A stretch of 46,418 nt of DNA, taken from Candidatus Poribacteria bacterium. GTDB lineage: Bacteria; Poribacteria; WGA-4E; GCA-2687025. Below the pieces are notes generated by a model that worked only from the letters and a program-made list of their open reading frames with translations, ran no database searches and was not told where the DNA came from. The position numbers were made by a program, and so were the translations under genes. Positions 17,866 to 25,722 of this stretch are shown one piece after another. Positions within the stretch are counted from its first letter, which is position 1. Each line of letters begins with the position of its first letter. Where the stretch lies: the NCBI GenBank assembly GCA_016866785.1, contig VGLH01000013.1:1-46418 (forward strand). The letters run 5' to 3'.

Positions 17866-18385
17866 CTGAACGCGCCGCTAGATCACGGCTCAGCGTCCTC
17901 TGAACCAGCCGCTGAGCTCCGCGAACGGTCCGTGCTCGGGCCCGTGTCGCTCTACACGTGGCTGGCGCAGCAAGGGTGTGGTTCCTGCCAACGGTTCCAT
18001 CCGAACGAATGACGCCCACTGGCGATCTCTGGAAGCTGCTCGGCAAGGGGGTCCGTCGAACCCGGAGTGCTGCCAGGTTTTCGTGCGATACCGAAAACCA
18101 GCGTCCACGAAGAGCATCCGAAGCTCCCGAGCGATTCCGCTCGTCATCGCACGATGGTATGATGGCAAGGGATTGGCAGACGCGAAGCCACTGCCATTCG
18201 CTTCGCCCTTGTCCGGGCAGACTGAGGCGCATACACGGAAGCCATGGAGGATTCGACGACGGGAGGAACCGCCGCCCGGCGCGTGTCGGCGCTAGGGCAT
18301 GTGCCGGGGAGAGAACATGGCGTTGGCATCGTATCGCAAGACGATACAACGCGTGCTTGGCGCTGGCTGGGAACCTAACAACGGG
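17866..18385. other. 520-bp intergenic stretch without a recognisable gene
   Basis: Between the receiver stop and the tRNA. Several frames stay open, as expected at this GC content, but none has a ribosome-binding site or protein pattern I recognise; a 211-codon minus-strand frame here runs back into the receiver gene and is arginine/serine-rich in the way of shadow frames. I see no clear terminator, tRNA or repeat. Confidence 0.6.
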
Positions 18386-18461
18386 TGGCGTGCCTGGCGG
18401 GAGTCGAACCCGCGGCCTTCAGATCCGGAGTCTGACGCTCTATCCACTGAGCTACAGGCAC
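18386..18461 (-). tRNA. tRNA-Arg (anticodon CCG)
   Basis: Read on the minus strand: acceptor GTGCCTG pairs with CAGGCAC, the D arm contains TAGCTCAGTGGATAGAGC, the anticodon stem CAGA/TCTG encloses the loop CTCCGGA with anticodon CCG (codon CGG), and the T arm contains GCGGGTTCGACTCCCGC. The discriminator base is G and the 3' CCA is encoded (18386-18388 read TGG on the plus strand). Total length is 76 nt. It decodes CGG, a codon in steady use in this GC-rich genome. Confidence 0.97.
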
Positions 18462-18495
18462 ACCGACTGAGAGAGGGCGATTGCCCACACCTGGA

Positions 18496-18524
18496 ACGAT
18501 ACCGCACGGATTCGCCTTGTGCAA
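18496..18524 (-). promoter_or_regulatory. Sigma70-like promoter for tRNA-Arg
   Basis: On the minus strand, TTGCAC (18519-18524), a 17-bp spacer and TATCGT (18496-18501), placing the start site about 30 bases before the tRNA. The -35 box lies inside a perfect 18-bp palindrome (18512-18529: TCGCCTTG-TG-CAAGGCGA). Prediction from sequence only. Confidence 0.5.
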
Positions 18525-18569
18525 GGCGATTGCGGACCTGCCGCCGTGTCGAGACATCCGTTGAGGAAC

Positions 18570-19277
18570 ATGGTGTCGACGGAACTGATTGCTAAGGCTC
18601 GCAGCGTCCTCCATTTGCTGGCGGCAGAGCTTGGCGAGCCGCCCGTGGAGGTTTCCGGCGAGCCGCTCGAAGAGCTCATCGCCACGGTGCTCTCGCAGAA
18701 CACGTCCGACGTGAACAGCCATCGCGCCTACGATTCCCTCCGCCGGGCGTTCCCTCGGTGGAGCCGGGCTCGCGACGCCCACATCGACGACGTCATCGAG
18801 GCGATCCGATGCGGCGGGCTCGCCGAGACCAAGGCAGCCACCATTCAGGCGATACTGCGCGGGATCGGTGTGGAGGATGGAGAGCCGTCGTTGAGCGGAT
18901 GGCTCGATGGCGACGATGCCGCCGACATCGCACGACTGACGACGTTCAAGGGCGTCGGCGTCAAGACTGCCGCATGCGTGCTCCTGTTCGCGCTGGGTCG
19001 CGATATCTGCCCTGTGGATACCCACGTGCACCGCGTCGCAAACCGGCTGGGACTCGTGCGTACTGCCTCGCCGGACGCGACACACGAGGCGCTCCAGCCG
19101 CTCGTTCCGCCGGGCAAGGCGTACGCGTTCCACGTCCTGTTCGTGCGCTTCGGCAGGCGCGTCTGCAAGGCGCGAACGCCCTTGTGCGGAACGTGCCCAC
19201 TGTACGATGAGTGCGAATTCGAGGATCGACACGTGATCGCGTCCGCGTCGGCGCGACTGAGAGGCGATGCACGGTGA
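18570..19277 (+). CDS. nth: Endonuclease III-like DNA glycosylase/AP lyase
   Basis: A 235-residue base-excision-repair enzyme of the HhH-GPD superfamily, removing oxidised pyrimidines and nicking the abasic site. It has LSQNTSDVNS (41-50), the hairpin FKGVGVKTA with catalytic Lys K132, and PVDTHVHR with catalytic Asp D150. The [4Fe-4S] cluster cysteines follow the family spacing C-X6-C-X2-C-X5-C (199, 206, 209, 215). The ATG at 18570 follows GAGGA closely; the adjacent GTG at 18573 has slightly better spacing. The stop overlaps the next gene as GTGA (19274-19277), so the two are coupled. The specificity could also be closer to a UV endonuclease or MutY-like relative, but K132 favours a bifunctional enzyme. 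Confidence 0.92.
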   Translation: MVSTELIAKARSVLHLLAAELGEPPVEVSGEPLEELIATVLSQNTSDVNSHRAYDSLRRAFPRWSRARDAHIDDVIEAIRCGGLAETKAATIQAILRGIGVEDGEPSLSGWLDGDDAADIARLTTFKGVGVKTAACVLLFALGRDICPVDTHVHRVANRLGLVRTASPDATHEALQPLVPPGKAYAFHVLFVRFGRRVCKARTPLCGTCPLYDECEFEDRHVIASASARLRGDAR

Positions 19278-19831
19278 GAGTGGCGCGGGAGGTTCCGCTG
19301 AACCCGAACATCGTTCTCTACCACGTCGATGTGCCGCAGACGCGCGAGATCGTCGAAGCGTATCGAGTCGGCTTCGACTCCGCTCGCCAGCCCTTCTCGG
19401 GGATCATCGACTGCGGCGCAGAGAGCGTGCATGTGACCCGCTATCGTTGGGCAATACGCAAACCTCGGGATAAGGATCCGCTCGACTTCATGGCAGCCGT
19501 GGAACCGGGCATCTGCGAATGGGCGGGCATCGACGCGATACCGGCGCTCCGCGAGAGATCGGAGCGGTCGCGCGCGTTCGAGGTACCGTCCGACGCAACG
19601 CTTGCCGGCAGACGCGAAGTCTATGAAGGAAGCCGACCGGCAGAACAGAACCCTTTGGCGGCAGCCTTGTTCAATGTCCACGGGGTCGCCGAAGTCATCC
19701 TCGATCCTCTCCGCGTGCGGATCTCTCGCGGAGCGCTGTTCGAGTGGAGCGCCCTGGAGCCGGCAATCAGCGCAGTCATCGACAAGTCCCAAGTTCGTTC
19801 CGGCGGCGACAGCATCCATGGATCTGTTTGA
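19274..19831 (+). CDS. Nfu_N-domain protein without the NifU cluster-binding domain
   Basis: A 185-residue protein. Residues 98-175 resemble the N-terminal domain of Nfu/NifU scaffold proteins: QNPLAAALFNVHGVAEVIL (125-143) followed by a strand and FEWSALEPAISAVID (156-170). The CXXC-bearing NifU C-terminal domain that binds the Fe-S cluster is absent. The first 95 residues are not recognised. The GTG at 19274 overlaps the endonuclease III stop as GTGA, which decides the start; the 3' end overlaps rarA by 14 bp. Because its upstream partner is an Fe-S enzyme, a part in cluster delivery is a reasonable guess but only inference. Confidence 0.7.
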   Translation: MRVAREVPLNPNIVLYHVDVPQTREIVEAYRVGFDSARQPFSGIIDCGAESVHVTRYRWAIRKPRDKDPLDFMAAVEPGICEWAGIDAIPALRERSERSRAFEVPSDATLAGRREVYEGSRPAEQNPLAAALFNVHGVAEVILDPLRVRISRGALFEWSALEPAISAVIDKSQVRSGGDSIHGSV

Positions 19832-21158
19832 CGCTCTCGCGCAGAAGTCTAGCGACGGCATGCCGTTGGCGGCTCGGATGCGACCCGCCGCGCTGGACGA
19901 TCTGCTGGGTCAGGAGCACATCCTGGCTCCTGGGAAGCCCTTTCGGCGCGAGATCGAGGCGGACGCGCTGAGGTCGATGGTGCTGTGGGGCCCGCCGGGC
20001 TGCGGAAAGACGACGCTCGCTCGTGTGATCGCGAGAGTCACCCAAGCGGAGTTCGAGCCGTTCCACGCCGCCACGTCGGGAGTGCCGGAAATCCGCAAGC
20101 TGATCGCCAAGGCGGAGGAACGCCGGAAGTACCATCAGCGGCGGACGATCCTCTTCATCGACGAGATTCACCGGTTCAACAAGGCGCAGCAGGACGTGCT
20201 CCTCCCGCACGTCGAGGAGGGTACGGTCATCTTGATCGGCGCCACGACCGAGAATCCGTCGTTCGAGCTGACCGCGCCGCTGCTGTCGCGAGCTCGCGTC
20301 ATCGTGCTGCGACCGCTCGAGCCGAGACACATCCGCATGCTGCTCGCACGAGCCCTGACGGCGGACGCCGGGCTCCACGCCCTCAACCCCGACATTGAGG
20401 ACGAGGTCCTGGATCGCATCGTCGAGATCGCCGACGGCGATGCACGCACGGCGCTCAACCTGCTCGAGTCCACCGTCCTGATGGCTCCCGTCGAGGACGA
20501 CCGCCATGTCGTCAGGACCGAGCACTTCGCAGAGGTCCTCAAGCGCCATGCGATCCCACACGATCGCAGAGGCGACAATCACTACCAGCTCATCTCCGCG
20601 CTCATCAAGTCGGTGCGAGGCAGCGATCCCGACGCGGCGATCTACTGGCTCGCCCGTCTCCTCGAAGCCGGCGAGGATGCCCGATTCGTCGCGCGACGGC
20701 TCGTCATCTCCGCCAGTGAGGATGTCGGGAACGCCGACCCCATGGCGCTGACTGTTGCGGACGCTGCGGCGCACGCCGTCGAATACGTCGGGCTCCCCGA
20801 AGCGCAGATCGCGCTGGCTCAGGCGACGGCGTATCTGGCATCAGCGCCGAAGAGCAATGCCGCCTATTCGGCGTTGCTGCGCGCGCGCCAGGTGGTTCGC
20901 GAGCAGCCCCTCTACCCGGTTCCGCTTCATTTGCGCAATGCCGTGACCGCTCTTCAGCGCGAGCTCGGCTACGCCGAAGGCTACCAGTACGCCCACGACG
21001 CCGACGACGGATACTTGCCGCAGGAGCACCTGCCGCCCGAACTCACGGACCGGCGGTTCTACGAGCCGAAGGACATCGGAGCCGAAGCCGACATCCGCGC
21101 GCGACTGGACGACTGGCGTCGCCGACGCGCCTCTGAGAGGAAGCCGACGAAACGATGA
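19818..21158 (+). CDS. rarA: RarA/MgsA replication-associated recombination ATPase
   Basis: A 446-residue AAA+ protein of the clamp-loader group that acts at stalled replication forks. It starts MDLFDALAQ and PLAARMRPAALDDLLGQEHI (16-35), typical of RarA, then Walker A GPPGCGKTT (58-66), Walker B ILFIDEIHRFNKAQQD, sensor 1 ILIGATTENPSFEL and the C-terminal tetramerisation region with SASEDVGNADP and YPVPLHLRNA. The length is normal. The ATG at 19818 lies inside the preceding gene (14-bp overlap), which fits a coupled operon of DNA-repair genes; the frame remains open further upstream but that part is not RarA-like. The stop overlaps the next start as ATGA. Confidence 0.95.
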   Translation: MDLFDALAQKSSDGMPLAARMRPAALDDLLGQEHILAPGKPFRREIEADALRSMVLWGPPGCGKTTLARVIARVTQAEFEPFHAATSGVPEIRKLIAKAEERRKYHQRRTILFIDEIHRFNKAQQDVLLPHVEEGTVILIGATTENPSFELTAPLLSRARVIVLRPLEPRHIRMLLARALTADAGLHALNPDIEDEVLDRIVEIADGDARTALNLLESTVLMAPVEDDRHVVRTEHFAEVLKRHAIPHDRRGDNHYQLISALIKSVRGSDPDAAIYWLARLLEAGEDARFVARRLVISASEDVGNADPMALTVADAAAHAVEYVGLPEAQIALAQATAYLASAPKSNAAYSALLRARQVVREQPLYPVPLHLRNAVTALQRELGYAEGYQYAHDADDGYLPQEHLPPELTDRRFYEPKDIGAEADIRARLDDWRRRRASERKPTKR

Positions 21159-22132
21159 AGCGCTGGCGTGTGCTCATCACCGAGACGATCCACCGAATCG
21201 GGACGGATCTGTTGGAACCCGTCGCCGACTGGCGGCTCTCGTCCGCTCCCGACGACACGACGCTCCTGCGCGAAGTCCGCGATATCGATGGGCTCATCCT
21301 CCGAGCGCGAGGTTTCGTGGGAGCCGAGGTGATGGACGCCGCCCCGCGCCTGCGTGTCATCGGTCGACACGGCGTTGGCGTCGACAACGTCGATCTGGAC
21401 GCGGCAACGGCTCGCGGCATCTGGGTCGTCAACACGCCGGAAGCGAACGCCGAAGCCGTGGCGGAACACGTGTTCGGCGTCGTGCTAGCGTTCAGCAAGC
21501 GGATCGTCGCCGGCGATGCCGCCGTCCGCGCCGGCGACTGGGCGTACCGGAACCGCGACCACGGGTTCGAGATCCACGGGCTCACGTTGGGTGTTGTCGG
21601 TATGGGACGCGTTGGAGCCCGAGTCGCCGCCATCGGCGCGCTGGGATTCGGGCAGCGCGTGCTCTACACGGACGCGGTCGCGCGACCCGACGCCGAGAAG
21701 AACCTGGGAGCCCGGCGCGTGACGCTCGACGAACTGCTGACGACTTCGGACATCGTGACGCTCCATGTCCCATCGACGCCCGATACATCCGGCATGATGA
21801 ACCGGGAACGGTTCCGTCTGGTGAAACCGGGGGCGTTCTTCATCAACGCATCGCGAGGTACGGTCGTCGACGAACCGTCGCTTGTCGAGGCGCTGACGTC
21901 GGGTCGTCTCGCCGGCGCAGCGCTCGACGTCTTCGCCGTGGAACCGATCCCGCCCGATTCGCCCTTCCTGATTCTGCCCAACGTGATCCTGTCGCCGCAC
22001 AAGGCGGGTCAGACCGAGGAATCGATGCGGCGCATGGCGCTCGTCGCCGAAGACATCCTGCGCGTGCTCAAGGGCGAGGAGCCCCGGTATCCCGTCAACC
22101 GACCGGAGCGGCTGAAACAGGTGGTATCATGA
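21155..22132 (+). CDS. D-2-hydroxyacid dehydrogenase (phosphoglycerate dehydrogenase-like)
   Basis: A 325-residue NAD-dependent dehydrogenase. The substrate domain has RHGVGVDNVDLDAATARGI and VVNTPEANAEAVAEH; the Rossmann fold has GVVGMGRVGARVA; the catalytic set is the Arg in NASRGTVVDE, the Glu in FAVEPIPPDSP and the His in ILSPHKAGQT. It lacks the C-terminal ACT domain of long SerA, so it is the short form that may make 3-phosphohydroxypyruvate or act on another 2-hydroxyacid. Its ATG overlaps the rarA stop (21155-21158) and its own stop overlaps the start of a 33-codon frame (22129-22132). Confidence 0.93.
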   Translation: MKRWRVLITETIHRIGTDLLEPVADWRLSSAPDDTTLLREVRDIDGLILRARGFVGAEVMDAAPRLRVIGRHGVGVDNVDLDAATARGIWVVNTPEANAEAVAEHVFGVVLAFSKRIVAGDAAVRAGDWAYRNRDHGFEIHGLTLGVVGMGRVGARVAAIGALGFGQRVLYTDAVARPDAEKNLGARRVTLDELLTTSDIVTLHVPSTPDTSGMMNRERFRLVKPGAFFINASRGTVVDEPSLVEALTSGRLAGAALDVFAVEPIPPDSPFLILPNVILSPHKAGQTEESMRRMALVAEDILRVLKGEEPRYPVNRPERLKQVVS

Positions 22133-22230
22133 GCATGCCCGCGCTCGTCGGCATCGGAGTCCTGGCGGGGGTTGTCGTTCCGGTGGTCGTGGCGGCGGCG
22201 TTCCGTGCGCTGCTTCGGCGGCGGGCGTAG
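22129..22230 (+). CDS. 33-residue single-span membrane microprotein
   Basis: ATG at 22129 overlaps the dehydrogenase stop as ATGA. The product is one hydrophobic helix (VGIGVLAGVVVPVVVAAAF, about 7-25) followed by the basic end RALLRRRA, so it would sit in the inner membrane with the C-terminus inside. The next gene has its own GGAGG site right after this stop. The tight coupling and the clean membrane pattern make it a credible small gene, though I know no family for it. Confidence 0.5.
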   Translation: MSMPALVGIGVLAGVVVPVVVAAAFRALLRRRA

Positions 22231-22245
22231 ACGGAGGAACCGCGC

Positions 22246-22575
22246 ATGAACGGGCCCATCGCCCAGTTCGATGAGCACAAGGAAGAGATACGCAACCAAC
22301 TTGGGCGGGCGATTCGGGGATTCCAGCGGCTGGCGCAGCTCGACCTGGCGGACCTGACCCGCGAGAACGCGACCGAGTTCTACCAGGAGTTCGCCGCGCT
22401 CGAAGAGGAGTTCGAGGGAATTGGCGGAATCCTCGACCTGCTGCGACATCGGTTGGTCCTCGCAGGCGATAGCCTGACCGCGCAGCTCGAGCAGATCGGG
22501 TTCAGCGGCGCGCCCACTCCGACGGTCGCCGATCAGCTCGACGAGGACGAAGCCGCGCCGCTGAACCAGCGCTAG
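22246..22575 (+). CDS. Small helical protein of unknown function
   Basis: A 109-residue acidic protein, nearly all predicted helix with heptad-like spacing (EEIRNQLGRAIRGFQRLAQL, FYQEFAALEEEFEGIGGIL). It ends in a disordered acidic tail (DQLDEDEAAPLNQR). There is no signal peptide or membrane segment. GGAGG precedes the ATG by about eight bases. It lies between the microprotein and a PhyH gene on the same strand, 25 bp from the latter. I do not recognise the family; a coiled-coil adaptor is a guess. Confidence 0.7.
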   Translation: MNGPIAQFDEHKEEIRNQLGRAIRGFQRLAQLDLADLTRENATEFYQEFAALEEEFEGIGGILDLLRHRLVLAGDSLTAQLEQIGFSGAPTPTVADQLDEDEAAPLNQR

Positions 22576-22600
22576 AACACACCGGTGAGGAGGCAACCGA

Positions 22601-23350
22601 TTGTCGAACGATATACGTCTGCTCGATGACGATCAAGTTCGGCGGTACGAATCCGACGGCTATCTGGTCGTCCACGACCTGCTGACCGACGCCGAAGTGC
22701 GCGCCTTTCTCGACCACGAGTCGAAGCCGAAGCCGTCCGAGTGGCATCTGGGGCTCCGCACCCACACGGCAGACCCTCAGTGGCGGTACCTGGCGACCCA
22801 TCCGCGCGTCGCCGGGATCGCGCGGCAGCTCCTCAACTCGCAGCCGATGATCGTCCAGACGATGTTCCTGAACAAACCCGCGAACGGCGGAACCGGCATC
22901 GCGCTCCATCAGGACACGCACTACCTCCCCAGCGAACCCAACACGCTGATGGCGTGCTGGCTGGCTTTCACGGACACGGATGGAAACAACGGCGGGCTGT
23001 GCGTCGTGCCGGGAAGCCACCACGAAGGGCTGCGGTCGACGCACAAGGCGCGCGATCCCAGGGAACACGCCGTCTGGGAGACCGAGCACCGGATGCGCGA
23101 CCGACGCGGCAAGGAATGGACGCAGCGACTCGTTTCGTTCGAGATCGACGACCTCGATCCGGCGTCCATCGCCAAGCTGACGGTTCCCAGAGGCGGAGGC
23201 GTCTTCTTCACGGGAATGACGATCCACGGGTCCTTCGCGAACCGTTCGACGGATCGCCCAAGACCCGCGTTCGCCGTCCACTACATCGCCGCCGAGAGTT
23301 GGCTGCTTCGCACCGACGTTCAGGAAGTGGTTCCAGCGTTGCCGGCGTGA
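22601..23350 (+). CDS. Phytanoyl-CoA dioxygenase family protein (copy 1)
   Basis: A 249-residue Fe(II)/2-oxoglutarate oxygenase. The iron triad is H103-X-D105 in ALHQDTHYLP and H209 in MTIHGSFANRS, with R215 placed to hold 2-oxoglutarate. The N-terminal YESDGYLVVHDLLTD is the usual PhyH opening. The start is a TTG at 22601 placed seven bases after GAGGAGG; no ATG lies near the domain start. The substrate is unknown, since bacterial PhyH proteins hydroxylate many small molecules besides phytanoyl-CoA. Two further PhyH genes lie at 29706 and 31675; the three are clearly divergent in sequence, so they are not recent copies. Confidence 0.9.
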   Translation: MSNDIRLLDDDQVRRYESDGYLVVHDLLTDAEVRAFLDHESKPKPSEWHLGLRTHTADPQWRYLATHPRVAGIARQLLNSQPMIVQTMFLNKPANGGTGIALHQDTHYLPSEPNTLMACWLAFTDTDGNNGGLCVVPGSHHEGLRSTHKARDPREHAVWETEHRMRDRRGKEWTQRLVSFEIDDLDPASIAKLTVPRGGGVFFTGMTIHGSFANRSTDRPRPAFAVHYIAAESWLLRTDVQEVVPALPA

Positions 23351-23473
23351 CGAACGTCCCGCCAGCGCCGTGTCCTGAGCAAACGAAGCCAAGCAATGGC
23401 GCGCCCCCGACGGACATCGCCACGCTTGGCTCCGTGCAAGATGACTGTGCGTCTTGCGACCTCGCGACGTTCC

Positions 23474-23800
23474 TCACGCGAGCGCAGCGTCGACCTTCTG
23501 CGCGAGCGCTGCCTTCGGCAGGAACCCGACGATCTGCTGGGCGACCTTGCCCTCCTTGAAGATCAGAAGCGTCGGGATGCCACGGATGCCGTACTTCATC
23601 GCCAGCGACGGGTTGTCGTCGACGTTCACCTTGGCGACGTTCAGGCGTCCGGCGTAGTCCTTGGCAATCTCCTCGACGACGGGGGCGACCATCTTGCACG
23701 GTCCGCACCACGGCGCCCAGAAATCGACCAGCACGGGCAACGCGTTCTGAATCACGTCGGCGTCGAACTTCGCTTCGCCAGTCTCCAGAATATCAGCCAC
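23474..23800 (-). CDS. trxA: Thioredoxin
   Basis: A 108-residue protein with the redox motif WCGPC (C32, C35) in VDFWAPWCGPCKMVAP and the cis-proline in GIRGIPTLLIF. Length and motif match ordinary cytoplasmic thioredoxin, the disulfide reductant for ribonucleotide reductase and other enzymes. The start is GTG at 23800 after AAGGAGC. It has no signal peptide. About 250 bp with no recognisable gene separate it from the caspase-like gene that ends at 24053 on the same strand, so it may also receive transcripts from that operon. Confidence 0.96.
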   Translation of the reverse strand: MADILETGEAKFDADVIQNALPVLVDFWAPWCGPCKMVAPVVEEIAKDYAGRLNVAKVNVDDNPSLAMKYGIRGIPTLLIFKEGKVAQQIVGFLPKAALAQKVDAALA

Positions 23801-24052
23801 GGGAATGCTCCTTGTTCTTGGGTCGGCTTTCCGCCGTCGAACACAATGCCGAAGTCCGCGACAACAAGATGCAAGGGACGTGCCCTCGCATCGACTGATG
23901 CCACTGCTATATGGTGGTCGATTCGGCGCACGTTTGTCGAACCGAAATCGTCAAGGGCTCCGTACGACCACGGTTAGCGACTCCTCAGTCCATGTCGCGG
24001 GATTGAGCGTGCGAACATAGTCCAGCAGACGCCGCACCGCGCCGACCGACTC

Positions 24053-25714
24053 TCACGCGGAGAGCGCGTACGGATCGTCCTCTCCCTCGACGTCGCCAAT
24101 GAGAGACGCGATCTCCCTGTCGGAGGTCGTCAGAACCGCCTTCACTCTCTCGACACCCGGGGGACCCGCCGCCTCGATCCGCCAGCCGCCGGCGGGGATG
24201 CTCACGGTCTCGCCGCGACGGACCCGGTTGTCTTCGTCCAGCCGATTGGGGTAGAGCACGAAGAGCGATCCGTCGCTCGACAGGTTCACGACGAACAGCC
24301 GACCATCCGCGTTCGGCGTGACACGAAACGACAGCGATTCGCCGATTGCCACGATGGCAGGTCCGTCGAGACCGATGCGCACGGGCGTCGTGGTGTTGCG
24401 CACCGCAGCCAGGGCTTTGGACGCTGCCGCTGCCGCCAAGTGCTCCGAAACGGCGTCGATCGCGCTCGCCAGTTCGTCGGACTGGAATGACATGGCAAGC
24501 TCGCACGTGCCCGACATCGGATCGCTGATCTCCAGCGTCGTCCGATCCGCAGAAGCGTCATAGCGAACGCGAACGATGCGGTCCAGCGGCTTCGCGCCGG
24601 TGAACACGGCTTCCGGCAGCGACAGCGCGGAGATCGCACGCGCCGCTTCGGAGGGAGTGTCGGACTTCACCAACACCCGAAGCGATGTGGCGGGCTCTGC
24701 CGCGACGCCGATGCGCACCTGCGGTTCCCCTGGGTCCGCAACCGAACTTGGCGCTTGCGCCACCGCCTCGCCGCCGACGTTGAGCGCGAACGAGACGTTG
24801 GGCCCGGACAGCATCGGGTCCTGGGCGAAGCCGAACTCGCGGATGCGCCGGGCGGCGTACTGCCGGAGCTCAGCGAGCGTGAGTAATCCATCCAAGTCGC
24901 TGTCCGCGATGCCCCGAATTCCCTCCGCCAGGAAGTAGGTGAGCGCTCCGTGCTCAAGCTGGGGAGCCTCGACGACGACCTGATCCGGTTGGCAACCCGC
25001 CAACTCGACGACACCGCCCACGCCGGACGCGGACAGGTCGCCCACATCCAGCAGCGCCTCCGAAGCGCCATCGGGCAATCCGAGACCTGCGTCGAAGCTG
25101 CGTTCGATCTCCGCGCGCGTCTCGCGGGACGACAGCCGGATCGAGTCGCGATCCACATCGGCGACGCGCAGCGCGTTTCCGCCAAGGTGGCGCGATGCCG
25201 TGCCGGAATGGCAGCAGTCGAGCACGGCGATCTTGCGAGCCGCGTCGATGCCGGACAGCCAGCGGTTCAGGTCATCATCGCGGATCAACGTGATATCGAG
25301 CAGGGCGCTGTCCCATGCCCACAGGCACTCGTCGTAGCCGTCCTCTTCATCTCCGTTGTCGTCGATGAGCTGCACGCCGTGCCCGGCGAAGTAGAAGAGC
25401 ACGGTGTCCGCCGGGCTCGCCGACGAGCGGAGCCATCCCTTCATCTCCGATGCGATAGCTCTGCGAGTGGCTTGTTGTCCCACGAGTATGCGCACGTTCT
25501 CGGGCGGAAAGCCCGCGTGGGACACGAGGGCATCGCGCATCAAGAGCGCGTCGCTCTCGGCGTAGTGTAGATCGCGCAGCCCCGGAAACTGGTAGTCGTC
25601 AATGCCGATGGGGAGGGCGTAGTTCTCCGCCTGTGCCGATTGCGCCGCGCAAAGGGCAGCGATGACTGCCACGACGGCAAGGAGCCCACGCCGACGAAGC
25701 GCGGATGATCTCAT
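24053..25714 (-). CDS. Secreted caspase-like protease (peptidase C14) with DUF4384 domain
   Basis: A 553-residue exported protein. Signal peptide: basic MRSSALRRRG, then LLAVVAVIAALCAAQSAQA with cleavage likely near 29/30. The caspase fold follows (about 32-330) with catalytic H112 in FYFAGHGVQL and C168 in AVLDCCHSG. A DGLLTLAELRQYAARRI stretch is EF-hand-like and typical of such proteases. The C-terminal part (about 435-540: IGESLSFRVTPNADGRLFVV, LYPNRLDEDNRVRRGE) is a DUF4384 domain, common beside caspases. Bacterial members usually cleave after Arg or Lys. The gene starts 8 bp after the stop of another caspase-like gene, so they form an operon driven from about 27650. Confidence 0.9.
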   Translation of the reverse strand: MRSSALRRRGLLAVVAVIAALCAAQSAQAENYALPIGIDDYQFPGLRDLHYAESDALLMRDALVSHAGFPPENVRILVGQQATRRAIASEMKGWLRSSASPADTVLFYFAGHGVQLIDDNGDEEDGYDECLWAWDSALLDITLIRDDDLNRWLSGIDAARKIAVLDCCHSGTASRHLGGNALRVADVDRDSIRLSSRETRAEIERSFDAGLGLPDGASEALLDVGDLSASGVGGVVELAGCQPDQVVVEAPQLEHGALTYFLAEGIRGIADSDLDGLLTLAELRQYAARRIREFGFAQDPMLSGPNVSFALNVGGEAVAQAPSSVADPGEPQVRIGVAAEPATSLRVLVKSDTPSEAARAISALSLPEAVFTGAKPLDRIVRVRYDASADRTTLEISDPMSGTCELAMSFQSDELASAIDAVSEHLAAAAASKALAAVRNTTTPVRIGLDGPAIVAIGESLSFRVTPNADGRLFVVNLSSDGSLFVLYPNRLDEDNRVRRGETVSIPAGGWRIEAAGPPGVERVKAVLTTSDREIASLIGDVEGEDDPYALSA

Positions 25715-25722
25715 GGGACCGG

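Noticed and set aside
17714-18349. Minus-strand open frame of 211 codons in the gap before the tRNA
   Set aside because: Part of it is antisense to the receiver gene and the rest is Arg/Ser-rich without a start site or known pattern.
18386-18461. tRNA-Arg as the attachment site of an integrated element
   Set aside because: No integrase gene and no second copy of the tRNA 3' end were seen in the window.
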